A program made the translations under genes and the position numbers. The notes beneath the pieces were generated by a model. That model worked only from the letters and a program-made list of their open reading frames with translations, did no database searches and was not told the origin of the DNA. From Chloroflexota bacterium (GTDB taxonomy: Bacteria; Chloroflexota; Chloroflexia; JAMDCE01), in assembly GCA_023489135.1 (NCBI GenBank), contig JAMDCE010000366.1, forward strand, positions 1 through 6,561: a stretch of 6,561 nt of DNA, in the 5' to 3' direction. Below are positions 1 through 5,904 of this stretch, one piece after another (the stretch's first letter is position 1; every line of letters begins with the position of its first letter).

Positions 1-192
1 ACGGTGCAGGACGTGCAACCAAAGATCACCACGTCCACCAACACCACGAACCGGGTGGATGGTAACAATGTGGACATAGACAAGCAAATGGTGGAGTTGG
101 CCGATACTACCCTTAATTACAACGCCTTGGTGCAAGTGATCTCGGCGCGCCTGGCTCTGACCAGATATATCGTGAATGAGGGCAGGCGTTAA
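1..192 (+). CDS. flgB: Flagellar basal-body proximal rod protein FlgB, C-terminal part (5' truncated by window edge)
   Basis: FlgB is one of the proximal rod subunits of the flagellar basal body, exported by the flagellar type III apparatus and assembled in the periplasm/cell wall zone. Frame 1 is open from the first base, so the gene begins upstream; the GTG at position 4 is very unlikely to be the start. The 63 visible residues carry the family's C-terminal hallmark: DGNNVDIDKQMVELADTTLNYNAL, given here as DGNNVD followed by a helix with MVELADT and LNYNALV, ending in a heptad-like helix with ISARLALTRYIV. This helix forms the D0 core in rod/hook proteins. The DGNNVD..KQM..LA..TL.Y pattern separates FlgB from FlgC, whose end normally reads NVD..EEM..MI.A.R.Y..N. 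The next gene lies 24 nt downstream and is not flgC, which is the usual neighbour; flgC may lie upstream or elsewhere. Confidence 0.93.
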   Translation, partial: TVQDVQPKITTSTNTTNRVDGNNVDIDKQMVELADTTLNYNALVQVISARLALTRYIVNEGRR

Positions 193-216
193 GGCCCGAT
201 CGGAGAAAAGGTTGCT

Positions 217-1542
217 ATGGCCATATCGAACCGCAACGAGGGAGTTGTTCCGGCGACGCAATACGTGAGGCCGGTTGTCTCGCTCACGAAGGCTATTGCC
301 CGGATGACCAACAGCTACGCGCCTGTTTCCTTCCGGTCGGCCTTGGCCAGGGCTCAGCAGCGCTGCTCGTCGTTTCGAACGCCAACTCCGCTTCAAGTCC
401 GGCAAGACTTAGAGGCTTTACAGGGCCAGGCTAACGAAAGCAATTGGGCTAAAGGCGTCGACGGATTTCAGCGGGCGGTGGCTACTCCGCCCATGGCGCC
501 GGGAACCGCTCTCGATACTCCGATTTCGTCCTTGTCCGTCCGCCAGGGGGGAACCCTTGTACCTGCGACTCACGCTGTGGCGTACGCGCCGAAGGTTGGG
601 AACATTGGCGCTACTCCCAAACCGTTGTCGCTAAGCGACTTCCCCCGACCTGAAGGCGACAACGGGCGTGGCATGCATTGGATTCCCACGACGTCAACGT
701 CTGACGCCGTGGTCGACCGCTTCGTCAGGGAAGCCAGAGAGATGAAAGTCAAATGGATGGTCATTCTGAATGATGACGCGAACGTTGGAAAGAACGACTA
801 TTTGGTCAAGCAACTGGTGGCTAACGGCATCATGCCGATAATGCGAGTCTACACACCAAACGGACAGCCGATCAAGGGAGATCTGTCGGCATTGGTGAAG
901 CATTACCGAGAGATGGGGGTTTCCTACTATCAGTTGTATAACGAACCCAACCTCAATTCCGAGAATCCCGACGGTATTCCCAGCGTCGACAAATACTTGG
1001 ACAAATGGCTACCGGCCGCGAAAGAGGTGGTCGAAGCTGGAGGACTTCCTGGAATTGGTGCTCTCAGCCCGGGAGGGAATTTTGATGATTTGGAGTTCTT
1101 GAGCCAGACGCTGGACAAACTCAAGGAACGGGGCGAGGTTGCAGCCCTGGACAAGGCCTGGTTGGGCATGCACAACTACAGCCTGAACCGGCCTGTTGAC
1201 TATGCCAATGACAGCAACGGATTCATGAAGTTCAAGTGGTACGACGCCATTGTGAGAGAGAAACTGGGCCGGCAAATGCCCATTATCAGTACCGAAGGGG
1301 GCACCTACGTTGGCCTCGCAAACGACAAGTCATTCGCGCCGGTAGATAAGGCCAGCCAGGTGAAGGATGTCACCGATGCGTACCGCTATATGAGGAATCG
1401 AGAGCCTTACAATTTTGCCTACTCGTACTGGGTGATCGCCAATGAAGAAGGGGGCGGCACCGACCCCAACTTCACCAATCACGCTCTCTTCACCAGAGAT
1501 GGGCAATCGGCCCTGGTCGACGCCCTGAAACAACTGGACTAA
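217..1542 (+). CDS. Glycoside hydrolase-like TIM-barrel protein (clan GH-A type) within the flagellar operon
   Basis: This 441-residue protein has two parts. Residues 1 to about 130 are rich in Ala, Pro, Thr and Ser, contain no hydrophobic signal peptide or membrane segment, and match no domain I recognise. Residues about 135-441 look like a (beta/alpha)8 glycoside hydrolase of clan GH-A (GH5/GH39/GH53-like). Supporting motifs are YNEPN at 241-245, where E243 would be the acid/base after the strand-4 Asn, and ISTEGG at 357-362, where E360 would be the nucleophile on strand 7. MHNY at 318-321 and SYWVIANEEGG around 403-413 fit the remaining active-site strands. Both catalytic glutamates are present, so the enzyme could be active; the substrate cannot be told. 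The start is supported by AAAAGG at 206-211, 5 nt upstream. It sits 24 nt after flgB and 20 nt before fliK, so it is probably co-transcribed. By position it may act like the peptidoglycan hydrolase half of FlgJ, but no GH73 or lytic transglycosylase motif is seen; that role is inference. Confidence 0.8.
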   Translation: MAISNRNEGVVPATQYVRPVVSLTKAIARMTNSYAPVSFRSALARAQQRCSSFRTPTPLQVRQDLEALQGQANESNWAKGVDGFQRAVATPPMAPGTALDTPISSLSVRQGGTLVPATHAVAYAPKVGNIGATPKPLSLSDFPRPEGDNGRGMHWIPTTSTSDAVVDRFVREAREMKVKWMVILNDDANVGKNDYLVKQLVANGIMPIMRVYTPNGQPIKGDLSALVKHYREMGVSYYQLYNEPNLNSENPDGIPSVDKYLDKWLPAAKEVVEAGGLPGIGALSPGGNFDDLEFLSQTLDKLKERGEVAALDKAWLGMHNYSLNRPVDYANDSNGFMKFKWYDAIVREKLGRQMPIISTEGGTYVGLANDKSFAPVDKASQVKDVTDAYRYMRNREPYNFAYSYWVIANEEGGGTDPNFTNHALFTRDGQSALVDALKQLD

Positions 1543-1562
1543 AGTACTAACAGAGGGAAGCC

Positions 1563-3593
1563 ATGATTGATCCAGTCAATTCATTAGTCTCGGCCATCTC
1601 GGACTTGAAAGGCGCGAGCGGTATGGGGGAGCGCGCGGGGGGTGATCAGGGTTTCTTGGAACTTCTGCAGGCAATTGGCGGTCTCCCTCTTAACCCCGGT
1701 GGTCTACCGGGCTCGGCCTCGCAGGCGGCGCTTACAGGCGCGGGGCAGCAGATCTTACCCGACGTGAATCCTTTGACCGATCTTCCATCGACCTCGCCCA
1801 AGGAAGGAGAGAGAGTCAACCTGGGCGCGATGCTTCCCGCGGAGAAACGGAGTCGATCCGATGAGTCGGCGGCGTTGGAAATGATCATCGCTCTACTGAT
1901 GTCGCCGAAGGAAGGAGAGAGAGTCAACCCGGGAGAGGTGCTTTCTGCGAAGAAACGGAGTCGATCCGATGAGTCGGCGGCGTTGGAAATGATCATCGCT
2001 CTACTGATGTCGCCGAAGGAAGGAGAGAGAGTCAACCCGGGAGAGGTGCTTTCTGCGGAGAAACGGAGTCGATCCGATGAGTCGGCGGCGTTGGAAATGA
2101 TCATCGCTCTACTGATGTCGCCGAAGGAAGGAGAGAGAGTCAACCTGGGCGCGATGCTTCCCGCGGAGAAACGGAGTCGATCCGATGAGTCGGCGGTGTT
2201 GGAAATGATCATCGCTCTACTGATGTCGCCGAAGGAAGGAGAGAGAGTCAACCCGGGCGCGGTGCTTTCCGCGGAGAAATGGATTCGATCCGATGAGCCC
2301 GCGGCGTTGGGGATGGTCATGACCCTGCTGTCGGCGGCGGCTTTGCATCTTCAGCCCTGGCCGGTGAAAAGTGCTGATGAATCTTCTGTAGACAAGAGCG
2401 GCGGAACGACTAACGGTGGCAGCCAAGGCGTTAAGATGGGAGGGCTGACCGAACAATTGTTGGCCCTCGCACCTGGCGAAAACTGGCCTATCTTGGAACA
2501 GGCTCCGGCACGCCAGGACCTGCGGTTGGATGACGGGGCTAAACTGCCCTTGCCGGAAGGGATGACAAGCCTCCGTGAGACGTCGGGCGAATTGAGTCTG
2601 CCCCAGGCACCTCTGACCAGCCAACAGAAAGTGGAAGGTGAGAACCCAATTAAGATCGCTGCTTCCGGCGACGTTGCAACTGCTGAGCCGGTCGACGTTC
2701 GAGTCAAAGACGGTAAGGTGGCAGCGAACCTAGTGATTCCTGCAGAGGGCGAATTGGTCGATAATGGGAAGACTGAGTCTGGAACTCAGCAAGATCTGAA
2801 GATTGCCCCTGTTTCGACACAGGCGAACGAGGCAAAGAGTGTGACGCCCGGTTCTCAAACGAAGATCGAGGCCCCGGTGGGACATGCAGCACCATTTGAG
2901 GTGCAGGTTGTAGAAGCAAATCATCAAGATGCTACGCAAATCAGCCAGCCCGCCTTGGCCCAGGTCCAGAGATCGAGGCCATCGCGGGAAGGATCGCTGG
3001 CAGACTCCCGCGAACAGGCCGATCCAGCGGCCGGCGATCAGATCGCTCCGACCAACCTGCCCGGGTCTGAGGCTATTTCTTTGATTCAGGCTCCAGAGAA
3101 TCCAACTGGGCTCTCCGGTCCGGTAGGGCCGCCTACTCGGGCGCGAATCACCACGTCGCAGCAGCTAAGCGCTTCGATCGCCGATCAGATTGCTAGGCGA
3201 GCGAACCTGATGCTGGGGCGCGGCCGCGCCGCTTTGAGCCTTCAGCTCGACCCGCCGGAGCTGGGAAAGGTTAGAGTCCACGTCTCTTTCAGTTCAGACG
3301 GCTTGCAGGTTAGGCTGGCCGCCGAGGCAAATGGCACCCGGGATATTATTCAGGCTTCCCTCCCCCAGCTTAGGACGGCGTTTGAGAGTCAGGGGTTGAC
3401 GGTGGACAGGTTTGACCTGGCCGCCGGCCCGGGCTTTTCTGGTTTTCACTCATCTGCGGATGGCGCACCACGGCAGGGATTGAGCTCTTCTCAGGCAACA
3501 ACGTCCTATCCCTGGAGTGAGGATGCTGAGGTAGAGGCAAGTGAGAGTCCGGCTGCGAGGACGCAGAACTCGCTGGTGGATTACCGTATTTAG
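1563..3593 (+). CDS. fliK: Flagellar hook-length control protein FliK-like, with internal tandem repeats
   Basis: FliK is a secreted molecular ruler: its N-terminal part measures the growing hook and its C-terminal domain interacts with the export gate (FlhB) to switch from hook to filament substrates. The C-terminal Flg_hook domain is clear at about residues 535-620. It contains LSLQLDPPELGKVRV at 558-572, with the family's P-x-LG-type core (PPELG 564-568), then SFSSDGLQVRL and the helix around SLPQLR (599-604). Residues 78-257 are five contiguous 36-residue repeats. Residues about 258-530 are a low-complexity Gln/Glu/Ala/Pro/Ser-rich linker, typical of the family's unconserved middle. At 676 residues it is much longer than the 405-residue Salmonella protein. 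GAGGG at 1553-1557 lies 5 nt before the ATG. The position directly before flgD and flgE is common for fliK. The family call rests on the C-terminal domain and context, as the N-terminal half is not conserved. Confidence 0.9.
   Translation: MIDPVNSLVSAISDLKGASGMGERAGGDQGFLELLQAIGGLPLNPGGLPGSASQAALTGAGQQILPDVNPLTDLPSTSPKEGERVNLGAMLPAEKRSRSDESAALEMIIALLMSPKEGERVNPGEVLSAKKRSRSDESAALEMIIALLMSPKEGERVNPGEVLSAEKRSRSDESAALEMIIALLMSPKEGERVNLGAMLPAEKRSRSDESAVLEMIIALLMSPKEGERVNPGAVLSAEKWIRSDEPAALGMVMTLLSAAALHLQPWPVKSADESSVDKSGGTTNGGSQGVKMGGLTEQLLALAPGENWPILEQAPARQDLRLDDGAKLPLPEGMTSLRETSGELSLPQAPLTSQQKVEGENPIKIAASGDVATAEPVDVRVKDGKVAANLVIPAEGELVDNGKTESGTQQDLKIAPVSTQANEAKSVTPGSQTKIEAPVGHAAPFEVQVVEANHQDATQISQPALAQVQRSRPSREGSLADSREQADPAAGDQIAPTNLPGSEAISLIQAPENPTGLSGPVGPPTRARITTSQQLSASIADQIARRANLMLGRGRAALSLQLDPPELGKVRVHVSFSSDGLQVRLAAEANGTRDIIQASLPQLRTAFESQGLTVDRFDLAAGPGFSGFHSSADGAPRQGLSSSQATTSYPWSEDAEVEASESPAARTQNSLVDYRI
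1794..2333 (+). repeat. Five contiguous 108-bp in-frame tandem repeats inside fliK
   Basis: Units lie at 1794-1901, 1902-2009, 2010-2117, 2118-2225 and 2226-2333, with no spacer. Each encodes 36 residues: SPKEGERVN, a variable stretch of about eight residues, a charged segment KRSRSDES and a hydrophobic helix-like end AALEMIIALLM. By eye, units 2 and 3 differ at one base (1950, giving Lys instead of Glu). Units 1 and 4 differ at two (1799 versus 2123, silent; and 2197, Ala to Val). The two pairs differ from each other mainly in unit residues 10-17 (LGAMLPAE versus PGEVLSAK/E). Unit 5 is the most diverged, with KWIRSDEPAALGMVMTLLS, and leads into unique sequence. Each unit has a 16-17-nt purine run near its start. 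Near-identity including silent sites points to recent amplification. Copy-number change would keep the reading frame. Confidence 0.97.
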
Positions 3594-3597
3594 GAGG
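3592..3597 (+). promoter_or_regulatory. Ribosome binding site of flgD overlapping the fliK stop codon
   Basis: A consensus AGGAGG begins at the second base of the fliK TAG stop (3591-3593) and ends 4 nt before the ATG at 3602. A second in-frame ATG at 3611 would be 13 nt away, so the first ATG is preferred, although the 4-nt spacing is short. The overlap with the stop suggests translational coupling of flgD to fliK. Confidence 0.75.
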
Positions 3598-3601
3598 CAA
3601 T

Positions 3602-4054
3602 ATGAACATCATGTCCACACAAAACGGCATTACGAATTTGGCAGGTACCACTGGTGCCTCGACCACCAGCCCAACCATTGTCGAAGGCGGTAGCGCGAAC
3701 TCGTTATTCGGGGGAGTGAGCAAGAACGACTTCTTGAAATTGCTGGTAGCGCAACTTCGCAACCAGGACCCCATGAGGCCGATGGAAGACAAGGAATTCA
3801 TCGCTCAAGTGGCGCAATTGAACACAGTGGAACAGATGAGCAATATGAATGCGAATCTGACGGAGCTACTAATCTTTGAAGGAGTCAGCCAGGCAAGCAC
3901 CCTGATCGGAAAGACCATCGAGGCCCAAACATCTGGAGGTAAGGCGGTGAAGGGTGTTGTTAAGGAGGTGAGCGTCGAAGAGGGCAAACCGATGCTGGTT
4001 GTGGGCGACCAGGAAGTAGCGATGGCTGACGTTCAGCGGATAACCTCCGCCTAG
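3602..4054 (+). CDS. flgD: Flagellar hook assembly scaffold/cap protein FlgD (short form)
   Basis: FlgD forms the cap at the tip of the growing hook and promotes polymerisation of FlgE; it is exported by the flagellar type III system and later replaced. The conserved N-terminal FlgD signature covers residues about 35-85: KNDFLKLLVAQLRNQDP at 41-57, PMEDKEFIAQVAQLNTVEQM at 60-79, then an N-M-N-rich helix. Residues about 98-150 (STLIGKTIEA, then short beta-rich segments ending VADVQRI-like) match the start of the small beta domain. At 150 residues the protein lacks the Ig-like insert and full C-terminal region of the longer enterobacterial type (about 230 residues); such short FlgDs are common in Gram-positive and deep-branching bacteria, so this is not a truncation. 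It lies 8 nt after fliK and 63 nt before flgE, the classical order. The extreme N-terminus (1-34) is a Thr/Ser/Gly-rich, probably disordered export region. Confidence 0.95.
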   Translation: MNIMSTQNGITNLAGTTGASTTSPTIVEGGSANSLFGGVSKNDFLKLLVAQLRNQDPMRPMEDKEFIAQVAQLNTVEQMSNMNANLTELLIFEGVSQASTLIGKTIEAQTSGGKAVKGVVKEVSVEEGKPMLVVGDQEVAMADVQRITSA

Positions 4055-4117
4055 GTTTCGCCAGGGGTTCCAGCGTAGAGGGAAATTAGCAATACCGCAC
4101 CACGAAAGGAGACAGAT

Positions 4118-5626
4118 ATGATCCGCTCGATGTTAGCCGCCGTTTCGGGCTTACGCAACCATCAGACTTTCCTCGATGTCATCGGAAACAACATCGCCAA
4201 TGTGAATACAACTGGATTCAAGGCGAGCCGCGTTTTGTTCTCCGATATTCTGAGTCAACTGGGCCGCAACGCCAGCTCGCCCCAGGAGGGACAAGGAGGA
4301 ATCAATCCTATGCAGGTCGGCCTCGGGATGCAGGTCAGCGGCGCAGATACCATCCAGACGCAGGGAAACTTCCAGTCGACGGGTAAGTTCACTGACCTGG
4401 CGATTCAAGGGGATGGCTTTTTCATCTTGAACGACGGAACCAGGGACTTCTATTCCAGAGATGGCTCATTCGATGTGGCCATCGATGGGACCCTGGTCAA
4501 TCCGGCGACGGGCATGAAGGTGCAGGGCTGGCTGCCCGACGCTACCGGCGCGATCGACACGGCCCAGCCGCTGGCCGGAATAAAGATCCCCTTTGGAGAA
4601 GCGATGTCTGGCCAACCTTCCACAGAGATTGCCGTGCGTGGAAATCTGGACGCGGGGTTGAACGGTTACGGAACGATTACGCAGAGTAACACCGCCGGTG
4701 GAGTGGGGTCGCTGAGTGGCGTGTACACGGGAACGACCAACTTGAGCTACTCCGTGCGCATCGCCGCTGTTGGCGCCGGTGGAGCGGTGACCAGCATCGA
4801 AGTAAGCACCGATGGCGGCACAACTTATGGTGCGCCGATCGCCGTCGGAGTTCCCCCAACCGCCATCGGCAATGGCCTGAGCATTGACATCGCCACCAAC
4901 ACTACCAATGCCGTGGGCAACACCTACTCGTTCACGGCCGCGCCTCCGACCATAGAGACAAACGTGGGCGTGTATGATTCGTTGGGGTCGCTCCACACTG
5001 TCAAGCTCACCTTCACGAAGACCGGTCTCAACACCTGGGACTGGCTGGCTACCACTTCCGAGGCGGGAGTGACGGTGGCTCCCGCTACGGCCACGGCCTT
5101 CACTTTTGGTGCCACCGGAGCTTATACCGGCACGCGGCCAGCGGGGACGATTTCGCTCACTTTGACTAATGGCGCAAGCAGCCCGGAGGCGGTGACCCTT
5201 GACCTCAGCAACCTTACCCAACTATCGGGCAATGGCGAGGCTCACGCCACCACCGATGGCGCGCCGGCGGGCTCCCTGGTGAGCTTCTCTGTCGACCAGA
5301 CGGGCGAAGTGGTAGGAGTTTACACCAATGGTCTCAGCAAGATGATCGGGCAGATCGCCCTGGCGAAGTTCGACAACGCTACCGGTCTCCTGAAATCGGG
5401 CAAGAATCTCTTCGAAGTCTCGGCCAACTCCGGTAATCCGGCTGTCGGGACCCCTGGCTCGGGCGGAAGAGGAATGGTCAGCTCGGGTTATCTCGAGATG
5501 TCAAACGTCGATCTGGCCTTGCAGTTCACCAACATGATTATGGCGGAGAGAGGTTTTCAGGCCAATGCTCGCGTGATCACAGCCTCTGACGAAATGCTGC
5601 AGGACCTGGTCAATCTCAAGAGGTAG
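4118..5626 (+). CDS. flgE: Flagellar hook protein FlgE
   Basis: FlgE polymerises into the hook, the flexible joint between rod and filament. The N-terminal rod/hook domain is at residues 1-35, with SGLRNHQTFLDVIGNNIANV and NTTGFK at 30-35. The following FlgE/F/G segment has GNFQSTGKFTDLAIQGDGFF at about 83-102 and FYSRDGSFDV at 111-120. The hook-specific part has RGNLDA at 174-179 and VYDSLGSLHTVKLTF at 285-299. The C-terminal D0 helix is complete: SGYLEMSNVDLA at 456-467, then MIMAERGFQANARVITASDEML to the end at 502. This distinguishes it from FlgG or FlgF, which are about 260 residues. Residues about 186-275, between RGNLDA and VYDSLG, form an extra beta-rich module with YTGTTNLSYSVRI and STDGGTTYG, best read as a surface domain insertion. 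AAAGGAG at 4105-4111 lies 6 nt before the ATG. It is the last gene of the apparent operon. No cysteine is seen. Confidence 0.95.
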   Translation: MIRSMLAAVSGLRNHQTFLDVIGNNIANVNTTGFKASRVLFSDILSQLGRNASSPQEGQGGINPMQVGLGMQVSGADTIQTQGNFQSTGKFTDLAIQGDGFFILNDGTRDFYSRDGSFDVAIDGTLVNPATGMKVQGWLPDATGAIDTAQPLAGIKIPFGEAMSGQPSTEIAVRGNLDAGLNGYGTITQSNTAGGVGSLSGVYTGTTNLSYSVRIAAVGAGGAVTSIEVSTDGGTTYGAPIAVGVPPTAIGNGLSIDIATNTTNAVGNTYSFTAAPPTIETNVGVYDSLGSLHTVKLTFTKTGLNTWDWLATTSEAGVTVAPATATAFTFGATGAYTGTRPAGTISLTLTNGASSPEAVTLDLSNLTQLSGNGEAHATTDGAPAGSLVSFSVDQTGEVVGVYTNGLSKMIGQIALAKFDNATGLLKSGKNLFEVSANSGNPAVGTPGSGGRGMVSSGYLEMSNVDLALQFTNMIMAERGFQANARVITASDEMLQDLVNLKR

Positions 5627-5642
5627 TTGAGCGCACGGCCTC

Positions 5643-5672
5643 CTCAGGCGGCCGGCGGGGCCCGCCGCTGAG
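5643..5672 (+). terminator. GC-rich hairpin just after flgE, possible transcription end
   Basis: CTCA (5643-5646) and GCGGC (5648-5652) can pair with GCCGC (5664-5668) and TGAG (5669-5672), with one bulged G at 5647 and an 11-nt GC-rich loop. It starts 16 nt after the flgE stop. No T-run follows, so it is not a canonical intrinsic terminator. It could slow polymerase, protect the mRNA 3' end, or act together with the inverted repeat just downstream. Confidence 0.4.
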
Positions 5673-5682
5673 AATCCAATAA

Positions 5683-5740
5683 CGAAGCATTCGCCGAGCA
5701 ACTTCGAGGGATGACCTCCGACCTGTCCGCGAATGCTTCG
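5683..5740. repeat. Perfect 12-bp inverted repeat with 34-nt loop between flgE and the response regulator gene
   Basis: CGAAGCATTCGC at 5683-5694 is exactly complementary to GCGAATGCTTCG at 5729-5740. The loop contains a smaller nested pairing, GAGG (5706-5709) with CCTC (5715-5718). The right arm is followed by CTGCTTCTTT, a weakly T-rich stretch, so on the + strand it could serve as an intrinsic terminator for the flagellar operon. It equally resembles a REP-type dispersed palindrome. The sequence alone cannot decide between these. Confidence 0.55.
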
Positions 5741-5787
5741 CTGCTTCTTTGACCGATTTGCTGGGACCTTTGACAGCAACCGTACTA

Positions 5788-5816
5788 TTGAGGTGCTGCG
5801 AAAGTTGTGCTAATAT
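5788..5816 (+). promoter_or_regulatory. Predicted sigma70-type promoter for the response regulator gene
   Basis: A -35-like TTGAGG (5788-5793) and a -10-like TAATAT (5811-5816) are separated by exactly 17 nt. The -10 is preceded by TGC (5808-5810), giving an extended -10. Transcription would start near 5823, leaving a leader of about 80 nt before the ATG at 5905. A perfect TTGACA at 5770-5775 is nearby, but has no -10 at proper spacing. Confidence 0.55.
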
Positions 5817-5867
5817 GACAACGCTCGACGAACAATCTCCAGCTATGGAAGAACAAGCAGTCTACAG

Positions 5868-5882
5868 CCACACCCAGTGTGG
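5868..5882 (+). promoter_or_regulatory. Short perfect hairpin/inverted repeat in the response regulator leader
   Basis: CCACAC (5868-5873) and GTGTGG (5877-5882) form a perfect 6-bp inverted repeat with a 3-nt CCA centre. It lies downstream of the predicted promoter and 22 nt before the start codon. It could be an operator-like site for a dimeric regulator or a leader RNA hairpin near the ribosome binding site. Chance occurrence is possible for a 6-bp palindrome. Confidence 0.35.
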
Positions 5883-5895
5883 AGGCGGCTCATCG

Positions 5896-5900
5896 GGAGG
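5896..5900 (+). promoter_or_regulatory. Ribosome binding site deciding the response regulator start
   Basis: GGAGG, within GGGAGGG (5895-5901), lies 4 nt before the ATG at 5905. The earlier in-frame starts (TTG 5749, ATG 5815, ATG 5845) have no comparable site. The start at 5905 also places the first beta strand of the receiver domain right at the N-terminus, as usual in the family. Confidence 0.7.
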
Positions 5901-5904
5901 GAAC

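Noticed and set aside
4..192. GTG at position 4 as the start of a complete small gene
   Set aside because: The frame is open to the window edge and the protein is only the C-terminal part of FlgB.
1646..2320. Long antisense open frame (224 codons) opposite the fliK repeats
   Set aside because: It is open only because the repeat unit is open in that frame and is copied five times; its translation is the repeat mirrored, with no recognisable domain, and the sense strand is a clear FliK.
1794..2333. CRISPR array
   Set aside because: The units are directly adjacent, 108 bp long, in frame and coding, with no unique spacers.
1563..3593. Internal translation start within the fliK repeats (GGAG followed by GTG/ATG)
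   Set aside because: The spacing between the purine runs and in-frame ATG/GTG codons is too long or too short, and nothing else supports a second product.
3602..4054. FlgD as a truncated pseudogene because it is only 150 residues
   Set aside because: The conserved N-terminal domain is intact and short FlgD forms without the Ig-like insert are common.
4466..5221. Antisense open frame of 251 codons opposite flgE
   Set aside because: The translation is Arg/Gly/His-rich low-complexity sequence typical of a shadow frame in GC-rich DNA, and it lies fully within a well-supported flgE.
5770..5775. Perfect TTGACA as the -35 element
   Set aside because: The only convincing -10 (5811) is 35 nt away, too far; TTGAGG at 5788 has the correct 17-nt spacing.
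5749..5904. N-terminal extension of the response regulator from TTG 5749 or ATG 5815/5845
   Set aside because: There is no ribosome binding site at these starts, the predicted promoter would lie inside the extended frame, and the receiver domain begins naturally at ATG 5905.
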